Below are positions 26,591 through 35,388 of a stretch of DNA of 64,000 nucleotides, piece by piece. The DNA is from Thalassospira lucentensis (GTDB lineage: Bacteria > Pseudomonadota > Alphaproteobacteria > Rhodospirillales > Thalassospiraceae). Location: assembly GCF_032921865.1 (NCBI RefSeq), contig NZ_CP136684.1, positions 4,254,501 through 4,318,500 on the forward strand. The letters are read 5' to 3'. Under the pieces are notes generated by a model. It saw only the letters and a program-made list of their open reading frames with translations. It was not told where the DNA came from and did not search any database. Made by a program: the position numbers and the translations under genes. Position 1 is the first letter of the stretch. Every line of letters starts with the position of its first letter.

Positions 26591-27643
26591 ATGGATATGA
26601 GCACGGATACATGGATTGCCCTTTACCCGGAACATGAGCGCAACCGCACACTGGCAAAACGCATTCCGGCAGGCCCGATAGCACCCCGGCCAGAACCGGG
26701 AAAAATCAGCCAGAGCAATGACCCATCCCCGCGCATGGATGGGCGGAGCTGGTTGATGCTGATTGTGCTTTCGGTGCTGTGGGGCGGGTCGTTTTTCTTT
26801 ACCGAAATCGCGCTTGTCGATTTGCCGCCCTTTACCCTTGTTCTGGGGCGGGTGGCGATTGCCGCGATGATCCTGTGGTGGGTGGTTCTGTTACGCCATA
26901 TCGTGATCCCGCATGACCCGAAAATATGGCTGGGTTTTCTTGTCATGGGGGCGCTTAACAATCTGATCCCCTTTTGCCTTATCGTCTGGGGACAGACCCA
27001 TATTGCAAGCAGTCTGGCGGCAATCCTGAATGCGACGACGCCGCTTTTCACCCTGATCATTGCGCATCTGGCGACCGATAATGAAAGGCTGTCTCGGCGC
27101 AAAGTGATTGGTGTTCTGACCGGTTTTATCGGCGTTATCATCGTCATAGGGCTGCCCGATGCCATGGAAGCCAGCATAAACAATGTGACAAACGTCGCCG
27201 CACTCGCGCCATTTGCGGTGCTTCTGGCCGCGGTCTCCTATGGGTGTGCGGGCGTGTTTGGCCGACGCTTCAAAAACAGCCCGCCGATCCTCACGGCCGC
27301 AGGCCAAACCAGTGCATCAAGCCTGATGCTGATCCCGCTTTGTATCCTTATCGATACACCCTGGAACCTGCCGTTTCCAAAAACCGAAACCATCCTTGCC
27401 GTGCTCGGCATCGCGGCATTTAGCACGGCGCTGGCCTATATCCTGTATTTCCAGCTTCTGAACCGTGCGGGGGCCAGCAACCTTCTGCTCGTCACCTTCC
27501 TGATCCCGGTCAGCGCGATTTTGTTGGGTGTTATGTTCCTAGGCGAAACGCTGGCACTGCGCCAGATTGGCGGGATGGTGGTGATCGGATTGGGGCTTGC
27601 CGTGATTGATGGGCGTTTATTCTTTTCCCGGAAAGGGGATTAG
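26591..27643 (+). CDS. DMT-family (EamA) transporter
   Basis: A 350-residue membrane protein with about ten helices in two EamA repeats (LSVLWGGSFFFTEIAL near 57-72; later AGASNLLLVTFLIPVSAILL). It has a hydrophilic N-terminal extension of about 48 residues, longer than usual; an in-frame ATG at 26735 would give a standard-length protein, so the start is uncertain. Probable metabolite exporter. It follows the LysR gene and its stop codon lies in a palindrome shared with the convergent GSCFA gene. Confidence 0.78.
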   Translation: MDMSTDTWIALYPEHERNRTLAKRIPAGPIAPRPEPGKISQSNDPSPRMDGRSWLMLIVLSVLWGGSFFFTEIALVDLPPFTLVLGRVAIAAMILWWVVLLRHIVIPHDPKIWLGFLVMGALNNLIPFCLIVWGQTHIASSLAAILNATTPLFTLIIAHLATDNERLSRRKVIGVLTGFIGVIIVIGLPDAMEASINNVTNVAALAPFAVLLAAVSYGCAGVFGRRFKNSPPILTAAGQTSASSLMLIPLCILIDTPWNLPFPKTETILAVLGIAAFSTALAYILYFQLLNRAGASNLLLVTFLIPVSAILLGVMFLGETLALRQIGGMVVIGLGLAVIDGRLFFSRKGD

Positions 27644-27652
27644 TCCCCTTTC
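27630..27652. terminator. palindrome overlapping two convergent stop codons
   Basis: AAAGGGGA and TCCCCTTT pair perfectly around a TTAG loop. The plus-strand stop (27641-27643) and the minus-strand stop (27640-27642) both lie in or next to the loop. It probably works as a compact bidirectional terminator. Confidence 0.6.
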
Positions 27653-29475
27653 ATCAGTTCCAGTAACCTTGTGACCGCATATTCGTAATAGTCCTTGTTC
27701 ACGTGAATATCGGTCACATTGTCGCTTCCGGCGAACTCGTTCCTGGTAAAGCCGGTTTCGTTGCAAAGGTCTGGCCAGGGATGGAGAATGAATTTGGTCC
27801 TGCCCAGATTATGCACAAGCATTTTAAACGCCTCTATGTATGCCCGTTTGTGCACATTGTAATAACCGCCATCGACAAAGTGATCCCCTAACCGGAAGCG
27901 TGCCGTTTGTTCGGGCATGTCAGGCGATACGATCCAGAAAATCCGCTTATAGGCTGTCATCTTTTCCAGCTGTCTTCCGAACGCGATATTGGGCGTGATT
28001 TTTTGCACATACATCTGAACCAGTTCAGGTGTGACACCGTTCAAGCACGGCAGGGCTGGTGTAATATCACTGCCGCTGGCACCTTCGATTTGGGGCTTCA
28101 TGTCGCCGTGGGCACGGATGATGTTATCCCCAAACAGGCCTATCCCGACCAGAACCAGGTCCCCCGGATTTTGAACAAAGAAATCTTTGAAGTTGGAATG
28201 TTCTTCCTTGAAGATAAACGTTCTGAAGCGATGAACATTTATTTCGCGTGCCGGATTGTTGGCGAGAAAACGGACCGGAGCTATGGCGAAGTTCCGGGCT
28301 TCGTCATATTCCTCGATCTTCTTGCTGGAATTGACCATATGGCTGTCACCAAACGCAACAACCATATCCTCGCCATTCTTGCCAAACCTTGCATTGACGT
28401 CACGCTTGCTGGCAAAGCCTTCCAGCAATTCATCCTCGCAATCGGCATCCATTGATTTCGCAACAGTTGCTGTTGCGGGCGCGGGCGCTGTTGCTTTCTC
28501 CGGCGCAGCAGAACCTGCCGACTGACTTTTCGCAACACCATCGGGGAAATAGCTCGCCATGAAATGGTTCATGACGGTTTCGACCGCATCGGATTTTACG
28601 GATCGGAAATTGTCTTCAAAAAAGCTGCTTTTAGCGGCCGGATTATTGATGATCTCGAACGACGGGAAATAGTCGGCAAACGCGTTTTCCGATGCAAAAT
28701 CCCCGGCAACAGCACGCAATACCGCCTTGGAATAGGTTGTGGATTGCAGGATGTGCCGTTCTTCATAGGTCGCGGTCAAAGGCACCGGGGATACCGTCAG
28801 GATCAGCCTGAAATCACGCCCCCCGCGCATTTCCCGTATTGCCGTGCAAAACTGTTCAAGGTCGGCACGTATTTCGGGATAGGCGAAGTTTACAAAGCTG
28901 TATTTTTGCGGATCGTAATCCCCGCCCGCAACGCCGGGCGCAACCGGAAGAACCGTGCCACAGGCATTCACCTGCCACGCCTCGGTCAGACCAAGCGTGA
29001 AAACAAGAATATCAAGATCGGTAAATGCCTTCTCGACCGCCTTGAGATGGGTTTTGCGCAATTCACCAATCGCGTCACCGCTTGCCACCGGTGACGCAAA
29101 CACATTGGGACGCAGCGGATCGACAAAACCGTTTCCCGATTGCCAGGCCGTGTCAGAGCAGCCGCGCTTTCCGGCGATTTCCGACGTCAGTTGCAGGGCC
29201 TGCCTGACGGTATAGATATTGCCGTAATTGGCAGAGAAATTACGCGATTTGATATTGTCATCCGTGTCAAAGAACGGAACATTCAGATCACGTTCGCGCA
29301 GCCATGTTGCAATATGCTGGGCAAAGCAGCTGCCCATCGTCACAACCGTATCGTCCGGCGCAATTCCCCATTTCGGCGCATGAATATCGGCAACATTGCG
29401 CGGGTCCGAAAGCGCAACCCCGTATCGCCAGAAACGTTCCTGTTTCAAATCTTCATAAGGGTTGGCCAATGTCAT
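27640..29475 (-). CDS. GSCFA-family protein with second SGNH-like domain
   Basis: A 611-residue protein without a signal peptide. The N-terminal domain (residues 1-310) is a GSCFA domain, with TMGSCFAQHIA at 46-56, a family placed near SGNH esterases. After an Ala/Pro-rich linker near 315-340, a second domain begins with VVAFGDSHMVNS at about 372-383, again an SGNH-type block with Asp-Ser-His. Two SGNH-like modules in one chain are unusual. GSCFA proteins are thought to act in polysaccharide or surface modification, but activity is unproven. No glycan genes are adjacent. Confidence 0.75.
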   Translation of the reverse strand: MTLANPYEDLKQERFWRYGVALSDPRNVADIHAPKWGIAPDDTVVTMGSCFAQHIATWLRERDLNVPFFDTDDNIKSRNFSANYGNIYTVRQALQLTSEIAGKRGCSDTAWQSGNGFVDPLRPNVFASPVASGDAIGELRKTHLKAVEKAFTDLDILVFTLGLTEAWQVNACGTVLPVAPGVAGGDYDPQKYSFVNFAYPEIRADLEQFCTAIREMRGGRDFRLILTVSPVPLTATYEERHILQSTTYSKAVLRAVAGDFASENAFADYFPSFEIINNPAAKSSFFEDNFRSVKSDAVETVMNHFMASYFPDGVAKSQSAGSAAPEKATAPAPATATVAKSMDADCEDELLEGFASKRDVNARFGKNGEDMVVAFGDSHMVNSSKKIEEYDEARNFAIAPVRFLANNPAREINVHRFRTFIFKEEHSNFKDFFVQNPGDLVLVGIGLFGDNIIRAHGDMKPQIEGASGSDITPALPCLNGVTPELVQMYVQKITPNIAFGRQLEKMTAYKRIFWIVSPDMPEQTARFRLGDHFVDGGYYNVHKRAYIEAFKMLVHNLGRTKFILHPWPDLCNETGFTRNEFAGSDNVTDIHVNKDYYEYAVTRLLELMKGD

Positions 29476-29656
29476 TTCCCGCTGCAAAAGCTATGTAAAC
29501 CGGTATTCGGAACAGTCTTTATCGGACGGCCGGTAAAATCAAATCCTTTAATCTCACCCCTTTCTGGCCCACATAATTTTTACCGAAAAAGTTCTTGATT
29601 TGCTCTTTTATTTATGGCATAAGAGAAAAGTCAACGGGAGAAATGCACCCGGACCG

Positions 29657-29690
29657 AAACCCGCAAGGCCTTGTGCCTCGCGGGTTTTTG
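29657..29690 (+). terminator. stem-loop terminator, possible end of a short RNA
   Basis: CCCGC and GCGGG enclose a second pairing AGGC/GCCT around a small loop, followed by TTTTTG. A weak sigma70-like promoter (TTGATT, 17 bases, CATAAG) lies at about 29593-29621. No gene ends here on the plus strand, so a transcript of about 60 bases is possible. This is an inference from signals alone. Confidence 0.45.
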
Positions 29691-29699
29691 CGTTTGGGG

Positions 29700-30453
29700 G
29701 CGGATGAAAGAGGTGATCGGGATGCAGCGGCAAAGACGCAGAGCGGGTGGCGGGGCGACCCGCAGGATGTTGATTGGCGGATGGCGGATCCATTACGGCG
29801 GCGTCCTGCCCGAGGATTAAGAGGGCTAACCCGGTCATTTGTCATGACGGGAGAGGTGCGTCTTTTTGGCAAGGGAGCGTTAAATTCGCCGGGAGCGGCG
29901 GCAATGGCAGCATGGGCAGCGGCGAGCAACAGCGACTTGGGGCCCGCCGACGGTGGACCAGTCGGGGCCGTGCGCCCGAAGTCCGTCTGCGGGCCAAACT
30001 GGCGAAGGCCCGAAATGTGTCCGGGCTTCACCGGTTGCCGGAAGTGTCGCCAAGGCCGGAAGGATGGCCATGGCAGCAGCAAGCCATGGCCCGTCGAAGA
30101 TATCGACGGGGCTGACAAGTGCGAGGACCGTGTGCCCGAAAACCGTTTGTTGGTGAGTTTGGCGCAAGCCCGAGGTTTGTCTGAACGCCGGAGTGGCAGG
30201 TTGTTGTCGTGGCCGGAAGGTGAGCAACGTGGACCGAGAGCCCGATGGTGCTCCGTCGGTGGGGTTGGTGAAGGCCTGAGGTTTGTCTGAACGCCGGGGT
30301 GGCAGGTTGCCGCCACCGCCCGAAAGTGGGCGACGTAGCCGAGAACCCGATAGCCGTCGGTCGGCGAGGTTGGCAATGGCCCTTGGTCTGTTCGGGCGTC
30401 GGTGGTTGCGGCACGTCGGGTTTGGGGCCGGTTTTGGGCGGCGTGGTGCGCCC
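29700..30453. other. GC-rich stretch with no convincing gene
   Basis: Open frames exist on both strands, but their translations are rich in Arg, Pro, Gly and Ser, lack any family motif and have no ribosome sites. The openness comes from high GC and repeats rather than coding. It seems to be decayed DNA between the GSCFA gene and the next intact gene. Confidence 0.6.
30098..30420. repeat. degenerate tandem repeats, about 105-base period
   Basis: The anchor GAGGTTTGTCTGAACGCCGG occurs at 30172 and again at 30278 (106 bases apart), with GTGGCAGGTTG following each time. A weaker copy (CTTGGTCTGTTCGGGCGTCGG) starts near 30382. A more distant relative is at about 30012. Between anchors, segments with GAGxxCCCGA also align. 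The unit is not an obvious coding repeat and shows no CRISPR-like spacing. Confidence 0.6.
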
Positions 30454-30613
30454 TGCCCCTTCGGGGTCGCTGGCCGATCTGCGGATGGTGACCCTGCCGA
30501 CGAATGGGCGCATCGAAAATGATCAGCACGAAGCCAGCCTGTGCAGGCCGTCGAACCGATGATGCAGGAAGCAGGCAATCCCGGCCGGGCGGCTTTCTGG
30601 TGCTGTGCGGCAA
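30454..30613 (+). pseudogene. decayed fragment of an AraC-family regulator gene
   Basis: This 160-base segment aligns with bases 32605-32765 of the intact AraC gene 2 kb downstream. In one frame it reads RIENDQHEASL against RIENDQDESSL of the intact protein. After a one-base loss it reads MMQEAGNP against MMQELSNP, then in a third frame PGGFLVL, identical to the intact gene. Only the middle of the gene remains, with at least two frameshifts. It shows an old duplication or a lost paralogue. Confidence 0.8.
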
Positions 30614-30699
30614 CCTCCTGCCACCCGACGCTCATCACAAGCCAGTTTCAACACCGTCTTTGCCGATGAAAATAAATGTTACCGACAAAGGGGCGACAA

Positions 30700-31176
30700 A
30701 TGAAATTCAAATCAGATGACTATGCACATAGTTTTGACATCTCACCAGAAGGTGCAGGTCTGGAAGGAATATATGATGGCGACAGCACGCAGAAATCATC
30801 GCTAGAGTTCTCCTATACCCTGCCAACAAGCGACGGTGAATTCAGCAAAGTTCCCAGCGGATGGATTGCACAGGATGGCTATATGACAACCAACCCCAAA
30901 CAACAGGGACTTGGTTATATGATGTCATTTGCCGGTGCGACCATGGCCGCGCAAGGCGGTATCGAAAATGTGTTTGTGTCTTCCGGCAGTGTGGACGGCG
31001 GAGGACAGGCCGTTATTGCCGCACTGGGTGGTGCAAAATACGACCTTTCCGTCACCATGCAGGACGGCAAGACTGAAATCTTTGGCGGTTATGCGATCCC
31101 GGTTGCCAGCATGCTGGAAAAGTCCACAGCAGGCTGGAAGGCAAAGGGCTGGGTGATCACGGACGACACGCTTTAA
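30700..31176 (+). CDS. hypothetical protein
   Basis: A 158-residue protein with no signal peptide or membrane segment and no family I recognise. It is Gly- and Ser-rich in the middle (GLGYMMSFAGATMAAQGGIE near 71-90) and acidic overall. AAGGGGCGAC precedes ATG 30700; an in-frame ATG eight codons earlier is less well placed. It lies between the decayed AraC fragment and the SDR gene, and base composition is less GC-rich than the stretch before it. It may be real and recently acquired, but function is unknown. Confidence 0.65.
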   Translation: MKFKSDDYAHSFDISPEGAGLEGIYDGDSTQKSSLEFSYTLPTSDGEFSKVPSGWIAQDGYMTTNPKQQGLGYMMSFAGATMAAQGGIENVFVSSGSVDGGGQAVIAALGGAKYDLSVTMQDGKTEIFGGYAIPVASMLEKSTAGWKAKGWVITDDTL

Positions 31177-31236
31177 TCGACCAATCCCAGATATTTCAGC
31201 CCCGGGCAGCTCAAGCTGACCGGGGCGACAACATCC

Positions 31237-32133
31237 TTACTGGGCGAAATAACAATCCTGATCGATATCGGCGAGCAATCCGGCCTCTGTCGGGGACCAC
31301 CCCAGTTGTCGGCGCGTGATGTCGCTTGCCGCCGGGCAATCGAGTTTGGCAAAATGGGTGAACCAGCCGAAATGATCGGCGGCGGCGGCGGGGGTTTTGG
31401 ATACGGTTGGCACACCCAGCCGTTTGCCGATCACCCCGGCAATCTCGCGAAAGGCAATGCCGGTTTCGGCAACCGGGTGATAGACGGCACCCGGCATGGC
31501 GACCTCGACCGCGCGAACATAGGCGCGTGCGGCGTCAAAGCGATGCACCGCGGGCCAGGCATTCTTGCCATCGCCGATATAGGCCGAAACGCCGGTCTGA
31601 CGGGCGATGCCAATCAGGATCGGCACAAAGCCATGATCGCCCTTTCCATGCACCGAGGGCGGCAGGCGCATGAGCGAAACGTTAAGCCCCTGCGCCACAA
31701 GCTCGGCGACGGCGCGTTCGGTCGCGACACGGGGCATGGCGTTCGGACCGAAATCGGGCACATCCTGCTCCGTCACCTGCATCCCACCAGCCAGAAGCCC
31801 GAGGCCAGATGTCACGACAAGCGGCTTTTGCGTGCCCGCAATCGCATCGCCAAGGGCGGCAATGACCTCCGCATCCTCGGCACAGCTTTGGGCGTAGCGC
31901 GAAAAGTCGTGATTGAACGCCGTATGGATGATCCCATCAGCCTCCAGCGCCCCGGCGCGCAGGCTTTGGCGATCGTCAAGATCACCGCGATGCACCGCCG
32001 CCCCGGCCGCCAGAAGCGCACCCGCCGACGCATCAGACCGCGCCAGCCCCAAAACCTCATGCCCGGCCGCGATCAGTTCGCGCACGACCGCCGATCCAAC
32101 AAAGCCACTCGCCCCGGTTACAAAAATACGCAA
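31237..32133 (-). CDS. NAD(P)-dependent SDR/epimerase-like protein
   Basis: A 298-residue extended short-chain dehydrogenase. The cofactor motif VTGASGFVGSAVV is at residues 5-17, followed by LARSDAS and the GDLDD acidic spot. The usual YxxxK is not clearly kept, as in many atypical epimerase-like SDRs. The preferred start is TTG 32133 with GGAG ten bases upstream, because the protein begins directly with the Rossmann strand. An ATG 27 bases upstream lacks a site. It is divergent from the AraC gene, its probable regulator. Confidence 0.8.
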   Translation of the reverse strand: MRIFVTGASGFVGSAVVRELIAAGHEVLGLARSDASAGALLAAGAAVHRGDLDDRQSLRAGALEADGIIHTAFNHDFSRYAQSCAEDAEVIAALGDAIAGTQKPLVVTSGLGLLAGGMQVTEQDVPDFGPNAMPRVATERAVAELVAQGLNVSLMRLPPSVHGKGDHGFVPILIGIARQTGVSAYIGDGKNAWPAVHRFDAARAYVRAVEVAMPGAVYHPVAETGIAFREIAGVIGKRLGVPTVSKTPAAAADHFGWFTHFAKLDCPAASDITRRQLGWSPTEAGLLADIDQDCYFAQ

Positions 32134-32257
32134 TTCCGTTCTCCACTTCACATTGCACATGATCAATGGCCGGAACGATATGCGATGGCGTTTGGACGAT
32201 CCATGCGCTATGATCCATATTACTTTTGCAATCGTCCAGAAGAAGGCGCCCCACCCC

Positions 32258-33244
32258 ATGGATCCGCTTTCCGATATCCTGTCGCTGCTTAAGCCGCGCA
32301 ATTACATGTCGGCCGGGTTTGATGCCGCCGGTCCCTGGGCGATCCGCTTTGCCGATCAGGCCAATACCATCAAATGCGGCACCATCGTTTCCGGGCAATG
32401 CTATGTCAGCGTCGAAGACCTTGCGGGTCCGGTGCTGTTGACGGCGGGAAGTTCCTTTGTCCTGCCGCGCGGGCGGACCTTCTTTCTGGCAAGCGATCCC
32501 GATTGCCCGCCGGTTGATGCGCCGCTGGTCTTTGCCAAGGCCCAAAGCGGCGGGATCGTTCAGCATAATGGCGGCGGCGAATGCTTTATCGTCAGCAGCC
32601 GCTTTGCCCTTTCGGGGCCGCATGCCGACATGCTGCTGGCTTCCCTGCCGCCGATTGTGCGGATTGAAAATGATCAGGATGAGTCGAGCCTGCGCTGGTC
32701 GGTCGAACGGATGATGCAGGAATTAAGCAACCCCCAGCCGGGCGGTTTTCTGGTGCTGCAACATCTGGCGCATACGGTGCTGGTGCAGGCCCTTCGGCTG
32801 CATTTGGCAAATGCGCACACCACTGGCCCAAGTGATCGGACCGGGCAAACCATCCCAACCGCGCCCAACGGCCCCGACATCCCCGACTGGTTCGCGGCGC
32901 TATCGGATAAACAGATCGCAACCGCGATTGCCTGCATCCATGGGGACCCCGCACATCCCTGGACGCTTAAGGAACTGGCCCGCCATGCGGGCATGTCACG
33001 CTCGGCCTTTGCCGCCCGGTTCCGTGATGTTGTTGCCGTGCCGCCGATGGCCTATCTGACCCGCTGGCGGATGCTGCTTGCGGGGGATCGCCTGACCCAT
33101 TCGGGACTGCCGATTTCGGAAATTGCCCTGTCGGTGGGATATGAGTCTGAAAGTGCGTTCAGCACGGCGTTCAAACGGGTGATGGGGTGTGCGCCGAGGC
33201 GATATTCGAACATATCAGCCACTATTGAGGATCAATCTTTATAG
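32258..33244 (+). CDS. AraC-family transcriptional regulator (cupin sensor)
   Basis: A 328-residue regulator. Residues 1-200 form a cupin-like sensor of the AraC cupin_6 type (CGTIVSGQCYVSVEDLAGPV), and residues 225-320 the AraC DNA-binding domain (LKELARHAGMSRSAFAARFR; ISEIALSVGYESESAFSTAFKR). It is divergent from the SDR gene. Regulators of this group often control an adjacent oxidoreductase gene. The 3' end overlaps a convergent AT-rich gene by 13 bases, marking the edge of an accessory patch. A decayed copy of its middle lies at 30454-30613. Confidence 0.85.
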   Translation: MDPLSDILSLLKPRNYMSAGFDAAGPWAIRFADQANTIKCGTIVSGQCYVSVEDLAGPVLLTAGSSFVLPRGRTFFLASDPDCPPVDAPLVFAKAQSGGIVQHNGGGECFIVSSRFALSGPHADMLLASLPPIVRIENDQDESSLRWSVERMMQELSNPQPGGFLVLQHLAHTVLVQALRLHLANAHTTGPSDRTGQTIPTAPNGPDIPDWFAALSDKQIATAIACIHGDPAHPWTLKELARHAGMSRSAFAARFRDVVAVPPMAYLTRWRMLLAGDRLTHSGLPISEIALSVGYESESAFSTAFKRVMGCAPRRYSNISATIEDQSL

Positions 33245-34224
33245 ACTTCCCTATAGTCAATAAAGGTATTTTGTCTAGCTTGTTCATCGACTTTGTCAGA
33301 GTATTTATCCCATAAGTCATTCAGCTCTTTAATGCCACTTTTGTCAGCCCACGGCGTATTAAAAAATTCAAAAATATCAAATTGGGGAGTCGGGAACGTT
33401 CCAAAATGTGCAATTTGCAGAATTTCGTTTCCGAGAGCATTTGCTACTCGGATAAGGATTTCGTGACAGTCTCCAATCTCATTGATTGCGAAATATTGAG
33501 GCTCTTCATCAGAAGATGACCTTGAAAATTCATCGGCAGCATGAGCAATGAGTTTATTTGTACTTTCCCTTAATTTTACAAGAACGTCAGAACTCATCAG
33601 GTTCTTCAGCTCGCTGAAAACATCAGCACTTATCAAATCTGTGCGACAACGGTTTGCTGCCTCTACGCCAGACATTTGATCAAATAAAATATGTTCAGCA
33701 CGGGCAGTTTCCCATGCATCTGGCCCAGTTGTGCTAACCCAAGTCGCCATTCCGTCTGAATGCCGTAACTGCTCATAATATTTATCACGCACAGGCTCCC
33801 AGTCGTAAGGGAGACCTTCAAATGCGAGATAATTTTCACGTGTGATCAGTACTCGATTTTTTTCGACATCTTCCAGAAGACGTTGAAGACTAATCACTTG
33901 ATGCTTTGGAGTGCGAGCGCCTCTTTCTATCTGGCGACGAACAGCAGTTGCCTGAAAGGAGACATAAGACTGATCAATAAATTCAGCCAAAAATCGATTT
34001 TGAGACAAGAAATATTTTTGAAAATTTACTCGCCTAAATTCATTTACAATCCGAAACACAGCATGATTCCAGATCATTGAATGTAGATGAGGAATAATAG
34101 CGTGCGTATCATCGCCCGAAAGCCATTCGGACCATTCATCAACTTTAGAACGGAATTTTATGTGTGTTTCCGTGTCTGAAACATCGGTTTCTTCAATTGG
34201 AAACATAAATTTCGATGACGACAT
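33232..34224 (-). CDS. AbiU2/HEPN-like hypothetical protein
   Basis: A 330-residue, mostly helical protein with lower GC than its left neighbours. Residues 45-115 (NHAVFRIVNEFRRV, then FIDQSYVSFQATAVRRQIE) and the block STNKLIAHAADEFS at 221-234 resemble AbiU2-type HEPN proteins, a family named after phage-abortive infection. The HEPN His is at 228, but the Arg normally four to six residues before it is not present; the nearest is Arg219. The likeness is by eye. ATG 34224 has GGGGTGG upstream. It is convergent with and overlaps the AraC gene. Confidence 0.6.
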   Translation of the reverse strand: MSSSKFMFPIEETDVSDTETHIKFRSKVDEWSEWLSGDDTHAIIPHLHSMIWNHAVFRIVNEFRRVNFQKYFLSQNRFLAEFIDQSYVSFQATAVRRQIERGARTPKHQVISLQRLLEDVEKNRVLITRENYLAFEGLPYDWEPVRDKYYEQLRHSDGMATWVSTTGPDAWETARAEHILFDQMSGVEAANRCRTDLISADVFSELKNLMSSDVLVKLRESTNKLIAHAADEFSRSSSDEEPQYFAINEIGDCHEILIRVANALGNEILQIAHFGTFPTPQFDIFEFFNTPWADKSGIKELNDLWDKYSDKVDEQARQNTFIDYREVYKD

Positions 34225-34494
34225 AACCACCCCGAAGAAACTCTCAACAAATAACATCTATTCGTACTTTTAGATGGCTGGAAGATGCGTTGGCTTTGTT
34301 GGGGCGGAGGATTTCGGTGGTGGTGAAGGCGGCTTAGTGGTGGGTGATGTTTAGAGAAATAAATCAGTCCCCTTTTTTACAAAATTTTGGATAGGATCAA
34401 TCAGCACAACCAATAATAGCAAATAAATTCTCGACACCCATGTCAATAAGCAGCAAATTATATAAGATAGCGGTTTGATCGGAAGTTACTTCGA
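34225..34494. other. AT-rich intergenic region of the accessory patch
   Basis: These 270 bases separate divergent island genes. A GC-rich remnant (34290-34350, GGTGGTG-rich) gives way to strongly AT-rich sequence from 34350, probably holding the promoter of the two-gene unit that follows. No coding frame or recognisable operator was seen. Confidence 0.5.
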
Positions 34495-35388
34495 ATGGTA
34501 AAATCTAGCACATCAACAGCAAGCTTGCACGAACTGGTAAGAGGCCAACTTCCTGATGGTTCAGTTATTGTCAGAGAAGTCGACCATCCTTACCTGATTC
34601 TAACTCCCGACATGTTAGTTGGGAATTCAGGCGATTTGGTTGCAATATTTTTCATCAGAGCAAGCGAAGCTAGAGATAAGTCCAATCTACTGGCCCGACT
34701 GTCAGCCTGCCGCCTTGGTTTACCCAATCATACTAGGTGCTTACTTCTCGTAGAGGATTCACTCGAGAATAGTTTACATGGCTCTGAACACCACTTCCAT
34801 GAAGTACTAAGTGAAAAAGATCACAAATCGATTATTCATTTCCTAAAAGATAAAAATGCGCGCGGAAGAGTAAAAGAAATCCCAACAGGTATTCGACGCC
34901 AAACCCACAACGCATATGGAGTATCTCTCTCCTACTTTAAAATACAAGAAAAAGAGTCAAAAATAATAAATGAAGAAAAAACAAATAAACAAGATTATCT
35001 GGAAACAATAGAAAAAATAAAAACAAAAATAGAAACAAAAAATATTTATAAAAAAACAAAAAAAATACGACAAGAAAATTATAGAGGATTTCCAATACAC
35101 CTCATAAGCCCCAACATAACCAGCAATGCTATGTTAACCATATACAATTTATGCAATAAATATTTCAAACATCACTTCACCCTTGATACAGGGATCCCGT
35201 ACCCAAGTGAACGGATGCAACCACAATTTTTCGTTGTTGATCAATTTCCGCTAACAGTCACCGACCCATTTAAACCTATTCGATGCGCTGCATTCTCGAA
35301 CTGGTGCACAGTTGACGCTAATAACTTAGCCCAACTTGACCAGTTCGTGGAGCGTTTCTCAACAGCATTTTTCAAGAGGGTAAAATGA
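34495..35388 (+). CDS. hypothetical protein, first gene of HEPN pair
   Basis: A 297-residue protein of unknown family. The N-terminal third (residues 10-90) alternates predicted strands and helices; PDMLVGNSGDLVAIFFIR at 38-55 is loosely like the core of PD-(D/E)xK nucleases but lacks a clear (D/E)xK. Residues 150-200 are very rich in Lys, Ile, Glu and Asn and look like a coiled, charged linker. The C-terminal part (225-297) is again globular. The central bases 34930-35090 are extremely A-rich, unlike the chromosome. It overlaps the next gene by four bases (ATGA), so the two are translated together. Confidence 0.65.
   Translation: MVKSSTSTASLHELVRGQLPDGSVIVREVDHPYLILTPDMLVGNSGDLVAIFFIRASEARDKSNLLARLSACRLGLPNHTRCLLLVEDSLENSLHGSEHHFHEVLSEKDHKSIIHFLKDKNARGRVKEIPTGIRRQTHNAYGVSLSYFKIQEKESKIINEEKTNKQDYLETIEKIKTKIETKNIYKKTKKIRQENYRGFPIHLISPNITSNAMLTIYNLCNKYFKHHFTLDTGIPYPSERMQPQFFVVDQFPLTVTDPFKPIRCAAFSNWCTVDANNLAQLDQFVERFSTAFFKRVK

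Noticed and set aside
30098-30420. CRISPR array
   Set aside because: The repeat period is about 105 bases with divergent copies and no uniform spacers; no cas genes are present in the window.
29612-30638. Long open frames on both strands over the GC-rich stretch
   Set aside because: They are Arg/Pro/Ser-rich, have no family motifs, run through repeats and an AraC pseudogene fragment, and lack ribosome sites.
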